Below, piece by piece: positions 55,070 through 63,254 of a stretch of DNA of 64,000 bases. The notes below the pieces were generated by a model. That model was not told where the DNA came from. It worked only from the letters and a program-made list of their open reading frames with translations, and did not search any database. The position numbers and the translations under genes were made by a program. Within the stretch, counting starts at the first letter, position 1. Each line of letters begins with the position of its first letter. Source of the stretch: VRUE01 sp035557635. GTDB taxonomy: Bacteria; Actinomycetota; Thermoleophilia; Solirubrobacterales; 70-9. The stretch lies in assembly GCA_035557635.1 (NCBI GenBank), contig DATMDR010000022.1:20001-84000 (forward strand), written 5' to 3'.

Positions 55070-56212
55070 GTGCGGGTTATCCACGTCACCGACTACGGAA
55101 GCCCGCACGCGGGCGCCTTCGTGCCGATGCTGCGCACCGCGATGGCCCGAATCCGCGCCTGCGGCTGGAAGCCATTGGCGACTTTCCCCGCGCGAGCCCG
55201 CACGCGTTCACGCGAGTGGTTGCCTGAGTTCGAAGCGGAACACGGCAACGAGGTGCTCGTCGCCCCTGACGTCAGCCGCCGGCAGCTCGGCCGCTGGCTC
55301 GCGGAGGTCGTCGCCTCCGACCCCGGACCGACGATCCTGCACTCTCACATGACCGCCTACGACCTCGCCGTCGCCGGGCTCGCCCGCCGCCGCCGGGACA
55401 TCAGGGCGATTTGGCACTTCCATACGGTGCTCAACGACGACCTGCGCGCGCAGGTGCGTAACCGCCTCCGCTTCGCCCTGGCGAGCCGTTACGTCGAGCG
55501 CATGCTCTGCGCCGGGCCCGGCCTGGTCGAGGCGATCTGCGCACGAGGCGCGCCGCGCGACAAGGTTCTTCATTTCCCTGCCGGCCTTGACGTTTCGCGC
55601 TTTCCAGGCGGAATAGAGGCCGATGAGCGGGCCTCGGCGCGCGCCGCGCTGGGCGTACCGTCCGATGCCGTCGCCCTGCTGCATTTCAGTCGCGATTGGC
55701 AGGTCAAGGGGGGCGACCTATTCCTCGAGGCCTTTCGGCTCCTCAGCGACCGCGACGGCTTGGTTGCGCTGATGCTCCGCGGCGGGGACGACGCCCGCGC
55801 TGAAGTCACACGACACCGGCTCGATGACCGCGCCCTGGTGCTCGAAGACGTCTCGGATATCCGCCTGCTGTACGCCGCCTCGGACCTGATGATGGCCACC
55901 AGCAGGGGCGAGGGCGAACCGCTCGCCGTGCTGGAGGCGCTCGCCAGCGGGCTTGGCGTGGTCGCAACCGACATTCCCGGCCACTCGGCCTTCATCGACG
56001 GGCCGCCGGCGTTGTCCATTGCGCCGCTGGCCCCGAAGGGCATCGCGAAGACCGCTGCGGCTTTGCTCGACCGCGATCCCGAGCTCGCTCGGCGGGAGGG
56101 CGCCATCTCGCATGAGTGGGTGAAGACCGAGCGCGGCCTCGAGGCATGGGGCGACCGGCTGATCGCCCTCTACGAGGACGTGTCACGTGACTGGGGCGCG
56201 GCGGCTCGATGA
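55070..56212 (+). CDS. Glycosyltransferase family 4 protein
   Basis: 380 residues with two Rossmann-like lobes (GT-B). The N-lobe starts with VIHVTDYGSPHAGAFVPML and includes PTILHSHMTAYDLAVAGLAR. The C-lobe has HFPAGLDVSRFPGG, LLHFSRDWQVKGGDLFLEAF and DLMMATSRGEGEPLAVLEAL with the E-x7-E sugar-nucleotide motif (EGEPLAVLE). It would add a hexose to the growing lipid-linked glycan on the inner membrane face. GTG 55070 starts the protein. The flippase gene overlaps its stop by ATGA. Confidence 0.9.
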   Translation: MRVIHVTDYGSPHAGAFVPMLRTAMARIRACGWKPLATFPARARTRSREWLPEFEAEHGNEVLVAPDVSRRQLGRWLAEVVASDPGPTILHSHMTAYDLAVAGLARRRRDIRAIWHFHTVLNDDLRAQVRNRLRFALASRYVERMLCAGPGLVEAICARGAPRDKVLHFPAGLDVSRFPGGIEADERASARAALGVPSDAVALLHFSRDWQVKGGDLFLEAFRLLSDRDGLVALMLRGGDDARAEVTRHRLDDRALVLEDVSDIRLLYAASDLMMATSRGEGEPLAVLEALASGLGVVATDIPGHSAFIDGPPALSIAPLAPKGIAKTAAALLDRDPELARREGAISHEWVKTERGLEAWGDRLIALYEDVSRDWGAAAR

Positions 56213-57714
56213 GCGCCTCCCCCGAGCCATCCTCACCCGACAGCATCGCCCGCAACGTCGGGTTCTCCTTCGCCATGGGCGTTACCAGCGCCGTCTTCAC
56301 GGCGGTCCTGCTGTTCTTCCTCGTGCGCGAGCTGGGGCCGGAGGAGTACGGCGTCTTCGTGCTGGCGATGAGCGTCGGCGGCTTGGTGACGCTGCCGGCG
56401 AACCTCGGCATCTCGAGCGCAACCGCCCGCTTCATGGCGGAGTCGCGCCACGACCGCGCAGCCGTGCACGGTGTCGTCTCCGATGCCTTCCGCCTCAAGT
56501 TGCTCGTCTCGGGCGTCTTCTGCCTCGTCCTCGTGATCGCCGCCGAGCCGATCGCCAACGCCTACGACACCCCCGAGCTGACCTGGCCGATCCGGATCCT
56601 CTCGCTTGCCGTCTTCGGCGAGAGCATGCTCCAGCTCTACAACCAGATCTTTGAGGCCGAGGGGAAGATCGCGATCAACCTCCGGATCGTCGGCGCCGAG
56701 AGCGCGGTCGAGACACTGAGCTCGATCGTGCTCGTGCTCGCCGGGCTCGGTGTCTCCGGTGCGATCGCCGGACGCGCCGGCGCCTACCTGTTCGCCGCCG
56801 GCTTCGGCTTGGTGCTCATCGTGCGCACGCTCGGGATGAGGCCGAAGCTCACCGGCCGTGGTCACGGCAATGTGAGGCGGATCGTCGGCTACGGATCGGC
56901 GTTGCTCATCATCGACGGCGCCTTCACGCTCTTCAGCAAGATCGACGTGCTGCTGATCGGCGCGATCATCGACATCAAAGCCGTCGGCGAGTTCGAAGCC
57001 GCGATGCGGCTGGCAGCGATGACGACCTACGCCGGCGCCGCCGTCGCGGCCGGCGTGGCGCCGCGGGTCGCGCGCGGCAAGGATGGGCCCAACACGGCCG
57101 CGTTCGACTCCTCCCTGAGGCGCCTGATGGCGGTCCAGGGCATCTTCATAGCGCCGTTCCTGATCTGGGCCGAGCCGCTGACCCAGCTGGCGCTGGGATC
57201 GGGCTACGCGGAATCGGCCGACGTGCTGCGCGCGGTCACGCCCTTCGTCTTCCTGCTGGCGATCTCGCCCGTGCTCGCCCGCGGTGTCACCTACATGGGC
57301 GAGGCGCGGCTGCGGATTCCGATCGCGATCGGGGCGCTGCTGGTCAACCTCGCGATCGACCTCGCCCTGCTCTCGCAGATCGGCATCGTCGCCGGCGCGA
57401 TCGGGACCGACGTCGCCTACACCCTCTACGTCGCCGCCCACCTCTGGATCTGCAAGCGGCTGATCGGCACCCAGCTGCGGCCGCTGGCGCGAACGTTCGC
57501 GGCGGTGCTGCTCGCGATCGCCTGCATGAGCGCCGTCCTCTTTGCCTTCGGCACCGGCGAGGTATCGCTGCCGCTGCTGATCGTCGGTGGCGCCCTGGGC
57601 CTGGCCGTCTACGTCGGCGCGCTGCTGGCGACGCGCGAGCTCACGCTTTCCGACCTCGCCGAGCTTCGCCGCCGGGCCGCCACGATGCTGCCAAGTCGCC
57701 CTCGGCGGGCCTAA
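56209..57714 (+). CDS. Oligosaccharide flippase (Wzx/MVF-like)
   Basis: 501 residues with about 12-14 hydrophobic helices, as in the polysaccharide transport protein family (MOP superfamily). The opening SIARNVGFSFAMGVTSAVFT and LLFFLVRELGPEEYGVFVLA are typical of Wzx-like flippases, which move undecaprenyl-linked repeat units across the membrane. The gene's ATG lies in the stop of the GT4 gene (ATGA). The 3' end overlaps the convergent next gene by 4 bp. Confidence 0.9.
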   Translation: MSASPEPSSPDSIARNVGFSFAMGVTSAVFTAVLLFFLVRELGPEEYGVFVLAMSVGGLVTLPANLGISSATARFMAESRHDRAAVHGVVSDAFRLKLLVSGVFCLVLVIAAEPIANAYDTPELTWPIRILSLAVFGESMLQLYNQIFEAEGKIAINLRIVGAESAVETLSSIVLVLAGLGVSGAIAGRAGAYLFAAGFGLVLIVRTLGMRPKLTGRGHGNVRRIVGYGSALLIIDGAFTLFSKIDVLLIGAIIDIKAVGEFEAAMRLAAMTTYAGAAVAAGVAPRVARGKDGPNTAAFDSSLRRLMAVQGIFIAPFLIWAEPLTQLALGSGYAESADVLRAVTPFVFLLAISPVLARGVTYMGEARLRIPIAIGALLVNLAIDLALLSQIGIVAGAIGTDVAYTLYVAAHLWICKRLIGTQLRPLARTFAAVLLAIACMSAVLFAFGTGEVSLPLLIVGGALGLAVYVGALLATRELTLSDLAELRRRAATMLPSRPRRA

Positions 57715-58406
57715 AACGGGCTGGGAACCCGGACGACGACGTCGTCTACGCTGGCAATCGTCCCTTTGGCCTGGACTTCAGCGCCGACCGAGACCCCGGA
57801 CGCCCGACCGCTGAGGTCTCCCGCTCCGTCGTCGACGGCCTCGGCGACGAGGCTGCCGCCGACGTAAGCGCGTAGGCGGCAGAGGCCACGATCGGGCCCG
57901 CTGGTCACGTTGATCGCGCTGAGCCGCAGCTGGTTGGCCTGGCCGACTCCTTTGACCTCAGGCACAGATTTGGCGACGTCGAGATATCTGGTCGTGCCGT
58001 CGCCGAGCACCTTGCGCAGCTGGACCTTGCGCTGTCCCGGGAAGACCGCGAGCTGGTAGTAGGCCCCGTCCCCCGCCCGCAGCTGAAGCCCCAGGAACAC
58101 CTTCCGCTTCAGCGCTTTCGGCGTCCCGCCCAGCAGCCGCTCGGTCGCGGCGATCTCGAGGTCGCGCCCAAGGACCGGGGTCCGGTAGGAGCACTCGCGT
58201 GTCTCCTCGCCGATCGCGATCCGCAGGGCGCCGTCGAGGTCGCCGCGACCGCAGCTCTGACCTGAGAGCTTGACGATCTGGCCGCGCAGCGCCGTCGTCT
58301 CCATGCTGTTGCGGTAAACGCCGATCAGCGCCGCCGCAGCGCTCGCGACGAGCAGGAGCGATGCGGCGATCGTCGCCAGGCAGAGGGCTGTGAGTCGCAC
58401 CTTCAT
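57711..58406 (-). CDS. Exported protein of unknown function
   Basis: 231 residues. A signal or anchor helix (LTALCLATIAASLLLVASAA, about residues 5-24) is followed by a beta-rich domain: SCGRGDLDGALRIAIGEET, ATERLLGGTPKALKRKVFLG, YYQLAVFPGQRKVQLRKVLG and QLRLSAINVTSGPDRGLC. The pattern suggests a jelly-roll (concanavalin-like) module. Two cysteine pairs are possible. ATG 58406 stands 7 nt after TAGGCT, hence leaderless. It ends in the last 4 bp of the flippase gene. Confidence 0.7.
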   Translation of the reverse strand: MKVRLTALCLATIAASLLLVASAAAALIGVYRNSMETTALRGQIVKLSGQSCGRGDLDGALRIAIGEETRECSYRTPVLGRDLEIAATERLLGGTPKALKRKVFLGLQLRAGDGAYYQLAVFPGQRKVQLRKVLGDGTTRYLDVAKSVPEVKGVGQANQLRLSAINVTSGPDRGLCRLRAYVGGSLVAEAVDDGAGDLSGRASGVSVGAEVQAKGTIASVDDVVVRVPSPF

Positions 58407-58498
58407 CGTTCGCAGCCTAAACACAGGTCCTGGGAAAAGATGCGCGTTGTGACCGATGAACGCTGTCTTTCTTCTTGTGGCAAATATCATTGGTGACG

Positions 58499-60493
58499 AT
58501 GGCTGAGCACCGCCTTCCCGAGCGTGACCGCCCCTGGGTGATGCGCACCTACGCGGGCCATTCCGACGCCCGCCGCTCCAACGAGCTCTACCGAGGCAAC
58601 CTGGCCAAGGGGCAGACCGGCCTCTCCGTCGCCTTCGACCTGCCGACGCAAACCGGGTACGACCCCGACCACGTCCTCGCCCGCGGCGAGGTCGGCAAGG
58701 TCGGCGTCTCGATCGCCCACAAGGGCGACATGCACCAGCTGCTCGACGAGATCCCGCTCGACGAGATGAACACCTCGATGACGATCAACGCGACCGCGGC
58801 CTGGCTGCTCGCCCTCTACACCACGGTCGCCGAAGAGAATGGGGTCGAGCGCTCCCAGCTGAAGGGCACGACCCAGAACGACATCATCAAGGAGTACCTC
58901 TCGCGCGGCACCTACGCCTTCCCGCCCAAGCCATCGATGCGGCTGATCGCCGACATGGTCGCCTTCACCGTCAACGAGGTGCCGAGCTGGAACCCGACCA
59001 ACATCTGCAGCTACCACCTGCAGGAGGCGGGGGCGACGCCGGTGCAGGAGATCGCCTACGCGCTCTCGACCGGGATCGCCGTGCTCGACGAGGTCAAAGC
59101 GCGCGGCCAGGTCGCCGACGAGGACTTCCCCAAGGTCTTCGGCCGCATCTCCTTCTTCGTCAACGCCGGCATTAGGCTGATCGAGGAGATCGCCAAGCTG
59201 CGCGCGATGGGCCGGATCTGGAACGAGATCGGCCGCGAGCGCTACGGCGTCACCGACGAGAAGATGCTGCGCTTCCGCTACGGCGTCCAGGTCAACAGCC
59301 TCGGCCTGACCGAGGCGCAGCCGGAGAACAACATCCAGCGGATCGTGCTCGAGGCGCTGGCGGTGACGCTGAGCCGCGACGCTCGCGCCCGCGCGCTCCA
59401 GCTCCCCGCCTGGAACGAGGCGATGGGCCTGCCCCGCCCCTGGGACCAGCAGTGGAGCCTGCGGATCCAGCAGGTGCTGGCGAACGAGACCGACCTGCTC
59501 GAGTACCCCGACGTCTTCGAGGGCTCGAAGGTGATGGACGGCCTGGTCGAGGAGCTGGCCGAGGGCGCCCGGGCCGAGATGGCCGTGGTCGAGGAGCACG
59601 GCGGCGCGGTCGCCGCCGTCCCCTACATGAAGGCCCGCCTGGTCGAGTCGCACCGCGAGCGGGTGGCGCGGATCGAGAGTGGCGAGCAGAAGGTGATCGG
59701 CCAAAACAGCTTCACCGAGAGCGAGGACTCGCCGCTGACCGCCGGCGCCGACGGCGGCATCCTCACCCCCGACCCCGAGGTCGAGCGCGAACGGATCGAG
59801 GCGCTGGAGACCTGGAAGGCCGAGCGCGACGAGACAGTGGTGCGCGCGGCGCTCGACGAGCTGGCCCGCGTGGCTGCCGCCGAGGACGAGAACGTGATGC
59901 CGGCCACGATCGCCGCTGCCAAAGCCGGCGCGACCACAGGTGAGTGGGCCGAGGTGCTGCGCGAGTCCTTTGGCGCCTACCGGGCGCCGACCGGCGTCGA
60001 CGGCGCCGGCGCTCCCGCCGAGCGCGAGCAGCTGGTCGAGATCCGCCGCCGCGTGGACGAAGTCTCCGAACGGATCGGGCACCGAGTCAAGATTCTGGTC
60101 GGCAAGCCAGGACTCGACGGCCACTCGAACGGCTCGGAGCAGATCGCGCTGCGCGCCCGCGACGCCGGCATGGAGGTGATCTACCAGGGGATACGCCTGA
60201 CTCCGGCGGAGATCGCCGAGTCAGCGCTGCAGGAGGACGTCGACGTGGTCGGGCTCTCGATCCTCTCCGGCTCCCACCTGGAGCTGATCCCCGAGGTGGT
60301 GCGCATGTTGGGCGGGGCGGGGGTAGACGTCCCCGTCGTGGTCGGCGGCATCATCCCCGCCGCCGACGCCGAGAGCCTGCGCAAGGCGGGCGTCGCCGGC
60401 GTCTACACGCCCAAGGACTTCGACATCAACCGGATCATGGGCGAGATCGTCGGGCTGGTCGAGCAGCGCGCGAGCACCGGCGCAGCCGCTTGA
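58499..60493 (+). CDS. ecm: Ethylmalonyl-CoA mutase-type acyl-CoA mutase (MeaA-like)
   Basis: 664 residues. This B12-dependent mutase turns ethylmalonyl-CoA into methylsuccinyl-CoA (or acts on a close acyl-CoA). The substrate barrel opens with RPWVMRTYAGHSDARRSNEL, GQTGLSVAFDLPTQTGYDPD and MNTSMTINATAAWLLALY. The long run NSLGLTEAQPENNIQRIVLE is typical of the MeaA group rather than classical MCM. The C-terminal B12 domain has KILVGKPGLDGHSNGSEQI, with the DxHxxG His (about residue 540). ATG 58499 follows TATCAT at 8 nt. It is coupled to the next gene by TTGA. Confidence 0.9.
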   Translation: MAEHRLPERDRPWVMRTYAGHSDARRSNELYRGNLAKGQTGLSVAFDLPTQTGYDPDHVLARGEVGKVGVSIAHKGDMHQLLDEIPLDEMNTSMTINATAAWLLALYTTVAEENGVERSQLKGTTQNDIIKEYLSRGTYAFPPKPSMRLIADMVAFTVNEVPSWNPTNICSYHLQEAGATPVQEIAYALSTGIAVLDEVKARGQVADEDFPKVFGRISFFVNAGIRLIEEIAKLRAMGRIWNEIGRERYGVTDEKMLRFRYGVQVNSLGLTEAQPENNIQRIVLEALAVTLSRDARARALQLPAWNEAMGLPRPWDQQWSLRIQQVLANETDLLEYPDVFEGSKVMDGLVEELAEGARAEMAVVEEHGGAVAAVPYMKARLVESHRERVARIESGEQKVIGQNSFTESEDSPLTAGADGGILTPDPEVERERIEALETWKAERDETVVRAALDELARVAAAEDENVMPATIAAAKAGATTGEWAEVLRESFGAYRAPTGVDGAGAPAEREQLVEIRRRVDEVSERIGHRVKILVGKPGLDGHSNGSEQIALRARDAGMEVIYQGIRLTPAEIAESALQEDVDVVGLSILSGSHLELIPEVVRMLGGAGVDVPVVVGGIIPAADAESLRKAGVAGVYTPKDFDINRIMGEIVGLVEQRASTGAAA

Positions 60494-61713
60494 ACGGCTC
60501 GGCTTCGCCTCCCCCCTCCGAGTGCGACCTGGCAGTCGTCGGCGGCGGCATCGTCGGCCTCGCGGTCGCGCGGGAGCTGCTTGCGCGGAACCCCGGCGCG
60601 AGTCTTTGCCTGCTCGAGGGTGAAAGCGGCCTCGGCCGACACCAGACCAGCCACTCGAGCGGCGTCATCCACGCCGGCATCTACTACCAGCCGGGATCCC
60701 TGAAGGCACGCCTCTGCGTGGACGGGGCGCGCGAGCTCTACGCCTACTGCGACCAGCGCGGGATCCCCTACAAGCAGAACGGCAAGCTGGTCGTCGCGGT
60801 CGAGGAAGACGAGATGGCGCGCCTCGACGAGCTCGAGCGGCGCGGTCGCGCCAACGAGGTGCCGGACCTGCGCCGGCTGGGCGCAGACGAGATCGCGGCG
60901 ATCGAGCCGAACGCCCGCGGAGTCGCGGCGCTGCACTCGCCCCGCACCGGGATCGTCGACTTCGGTGCGGTCGCCGAGGCCTACGCAGACGACGTTCGAC
61001 GCGGCGGCGGCACCGTCCACCTCGGCGCCGCTGTCACAGGAGCCCGGTCAGGCGCCGGTCGTCTCGCCCTAACCCACTCGCATGGGACCACCGCGACCGG
61101 CGCCGCCGTCTTCTGCGCGGGTCTCTGGTCGGACCGGCTCGCGGTCGCCTGCGGCGCGCCCAAGAGCCCGCGCATCGTTCCCTTCCGCGGTAGCTATCTG
61201 GAGCTGCCGGCGGCGGCCTCGAGCCTGATCCGCGGCAACGTCTATCCGGTGCCCAACCCAGACCTCCCCTTCCTCGGCGCCCACCTGACGCCGACGATGA
61301 ACGGCCGCGTGCTGATCGGTCCGAGCGCCTTGCTCGCCCCCGCCCGCGACGCCTACCGCCTCTCCACCGTGCGGGCGCGTGACCTCGGCCAGACCCTCGC
61401 CTGGCCGGGCACCTGGCGGATGGCGGCTCGCAATTGGCGTGCCGGCCTACTGGAGATGCGACACGCCGCCAGTCGCACGGCCTTCGCCGCCGAGGCGATC
61501 CGCATGGTCCCTGCGCTGGCCGGCCTCGAGGTCAGGCCTGGGCCGGCAGGCATTCGCGCTCAGACGATCAACCGTGACGGGACCCTCGTCGACGACTTCG
61601 TCGTGCATCGCACCGAGCGGGCGATCCACGTGCGTAACGCCCCCTCGCCGGCAGCCACCTCCTCGCTGGCCCTGGCACGGCTGATCGCCGACGAGCTGGA
61701 CGCGCGACAATAA
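60490..61713 (+). CDS. lhgO: L-2-hydroxyglutarate oxidase (FAD-dependent)
   Basis: 407 residues. The FAD loop DLAVVGGGIVGLAVARELLA (about residues 14-33) and LLEGESGLGRHQTSHSSGVI are typical of LhgO, as are HAGIYYQPGSLKARLCVDGA and the C-terminal FLGAHLTPTMNGRVLIGPSA. It oxidises L-2-hydroxyglutarate to 2-oxoglutarate and passes electrons to the membrane pool. The TTG start overlaps the mutase stop (TTGA). The link to the acyl-CoA mutase suggests repair of side products of C5 acid metabolism; this is inference. Confidence 0.92.
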   Translation: MNGSASPPPSECDLAVVGGGIVGLAVARELLARNPGASLCLLEGESGLGRHQTSHSSGVIHAGIYYQPGSLKARLCVDGARELYAYCDQRGIPYKQNGKLVVAVEEDEMARLDELERRGRANEVPDLRRLGADEIAAIEPNARGVAALHSPRTGIVDFGAVAEAYADDVRRGGGTVHLGAAVTGARSGAGRLALTHSHGTTATGAAVFCAGLWSDRLAVACGAPKSPRIVPFRGSYLELPAAASSLIRGNVYPVPNPDLPFLGAHLTPTMNGRVLIGPSALLAPARDAYRLSTVRARDLGQTLAWPGTWRMAARNWRAGLLEMRHAASRTAFAAEAIRMVPALAGLEVRPGPAGIRAQTINRDGTLVDDFVVHRTERAIHVRNAPSPAATSSLALARLIADELDARQ

Positions 61714-61718
61714 CGGCC

Positions 61719-62285
61719 ATGAGCGAGCTCAATGGGGACCGCTCGGCCTGGCAGCGCTGCTACCGCTGCTGGTCCCGCAACCTCGAGATCCAGATCCACT
61801 ACGACGCGATCCGCCGCGTCGACCCCGACACCGGCATCCTGGCCGAGGGGGTCGACGAGGTGCAGGAGGCGGTCGTGCAGTGCATGGACTGCATGCACGA
61901 CCAGCCCCACCTCGGCTTCCAGGACGACCGCGTGGTCCCGATCGAGGATCGCTGGGAGCGGATGGTCGCCGGCACGCCCTGGGTGGCCTCCTGCACGGTC
62001 ACGGTCGACCAGGACCGGGTCGAGACCTGCTCCGGCCCGGAAGCGATCGAGTTCCTCACCTACGGCGCCTTCGGCGACGCCGGTGTGCGCGAGTTCTTCA
62101 CCCACGTCCGCTTCCACAAGCACGACGAGGAGCGGATCGTCGTCCACATGCTGGTCGAGCTCTACGCGCGCTCGGCCGAGGAGGCGACGAATGTGCTCGA
62201 GGAAGCCGCCCGCGGCCCGCTCGAGATCACCTCGCTGGCGGAGGAGTCCCGCCCCCCCGCGCACGCCTCAGACGAGGCGCACTGA
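61719..62285 (+). CDS. Putative zinc-ribbon protein of unknown function
   Basis: 188 residues. Two Cys pairs, CYRCW (about residues 14-18) and CMDC (about 55-58), could form a zinc ribbon. The rest is mixed alpha/beta with many acidic and aromatic residues (DDRVVPIEDRWERMVAGTPW, VTVDQDRVETCSGPEAIEFL, HKHDEERIVVHMLVELYARS). No family is recognised. ATG 61719 follows lhgO by 5 bp, so it is part of the mutase operon. It may be a specific regulator or chaperone of the enzymes in that operon, but nothing in the sequence proves this. Confidence 0.65.
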   Translation: MSELNGDRSAWQRCYRCWSRNLEIQIHYDAIRRVDPDTGILAEGVDEVQEAVVQCMDCMHDQPHLGFQDDRVVPIEDRWERMVAGTPWVASCTVTVDQDRVETCSGPEAIEFLTYGAFGDAGVREFFTHVRFHKHDEERIVVHMLVELYARSAEEATNVLEEAARGPLEITSLAEESRPPAHASDEAH

Positions 62286-62292
62286 CGCTGAC

Positions 62293-62397
62293 TCAGAGCA
62301 GGTCGCTTCCTTCGTTCGATGCGTTTGCGGCGGCGCCTAGCGCGAGCACGAGCAAGAGCGCGCCCACGATCAAGGCTCCAATGACGATAAACACCAT
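62293..62397 (-). CDS. 34-residue membrane peptide with strong ribosome site
   Basis: A very short gene: MVFIVIGALIVGALLLVLAL (residues 1-20), then GAAANASNEGSDLL. One hydrophobic helix fills residues 2-22, followed by a polar tail. The ATG at 62397 is preceded by GGGGGGAGGAACC, an excellent ribosome site at 5 nt. This is unusual in a window where many genes lack a leader, and argues that it is really translated. A C-rich/G-rich hairpin (about 62404-62417) is just upstream. It could be a small membrane regulatory peptide. The opposite neighbour is the glucose-1-phosphate nucleotidyltransferase-like gene. Confidence 0.6.
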   Translation of the reverse strand: MVFIVIGALIVGALLLVLALGAAANASNEGSDLL

Positions 62398-62480
62398 GGT
62401 TCCTCCCCCCCTTTCGGGGACTATTGCAGACGCTGCGGTGGGATCGAGTTACGGTCCTTCGGCCACATACACTTACCCGC

Positions 62481-63254
62481 GTGACTGATCCGAAACGTCG
62501 CGCCGTGATCCTCGCCGGGGGCAAGGGATCCCGGTTGGGCCCGTACACGACCGTCCTGCCGAAGCCGCTGCTGCCGGTGGGGGACCACGCGATCCTCGAC
62601 GTCGTGGTCCACCAGCTGCGCCATCTCGGCTTCACCGAGCTGACCCTGGCCGTCGGCTACCTGGCCCACCTGGTGCGGGCGGCGATGGGCGACGGCTCGC
62701 GCTGGGGCATCGAGATCGGATATGCGGAAGAGCGCGAGCCGCTCGGCACCGTCGGCCCGCTGGCGTCGATCGAGGGTCTCGACGACCACTTCATCGTGAT
62801 GAACGGCGACGTGCTCACCACGCTCGACTTCGCCGGCCTGCTCGATATGCACGCCGAGTCCGGCAACGTGCTGACGATCGCCTCGCACCGGCGCGTGGTC
62901 AGCACCGACTACGGCGTTCTGCACGTCAGCGAAGACGACGGCCCGACCCAGGCAGTGCTGGGGTTCGAGGAGAAGCCCGAGATCCCCTACGTCGTCAGCA
63001 TGGGCGTCTACGCGATGTCCCCCAAGGCCTTGAGCTACATCGAGCCCGGCGCCCGCCTCGACCTGCCAGAGCTGGTGCTGCGCCTGCTGGACGCCGGCGA
63101 GCCGGTCGGCTCCTATCTCTTCGACGGCTACTGGCTCGACATCGGGCGGCACGACGACTACGAGCGGGCGATCACCGAGTTCGGCAAGCTGCGATCGGTC
63201 TTCATGTACGAGGAGGCGGCTGCCGTGGACAGCGCCCAGGCTGCCGATGGGTGA
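62481..63254 (+). CDS. Sugar-1-phosphate nucleotidyltransferase
   Basis: 257 residues. The nucleotide signature AVILAGGKGSRLGPYTTVLP (about residues 8-27) followed by KPLLPVGDHAILD is the NTP_transferase type (as in GlmU, RfbA). The metal Asp is in FIVMNGDVLTTLDF. VVSTDYGVLHVSEDDGPTQA, VLGFEEKPEIPYVVSMGVYA and YLFDGYWLDIGRHDDYERAI follow. It makes the NDP-sugar for the glycan locus. GTG 62481 lies 7 nt after TACACT (62468-62473), so it is probably leaderless. It overlaps the aminotransferase gene by 8 bp. Confidence 0.9.
   Translation: MTDPKRRAVILAGGKGSRLGPYTTVLPKPLLPVGDHAILDVVVHQLRHLGFTELTLAVGYLAHLVRAAMGDGSRWGIEIGYAEEREPLGTVGPLASIEGLDDHFIVMNGDVLTTLDFAGLLDMHAESGNVLTIASHRRVVSTDYGVLHVSEDDGPTQAVLGFEEKPEIPYVVSMGVYAMSPKALSYIEPGARLDLPELVLRLLDAGEPVGSYLFDGYWLDIGRHDDYERAITEFGKLRSVFMYEEAAAVDSAQAADG

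Noticed and set aside
58487..60124. A 545-codon antisense frame over the acyl-CoA mutase
   Set aside because: The sense strand carries complete mutase and B12 motifs; the antisense product has no domain.
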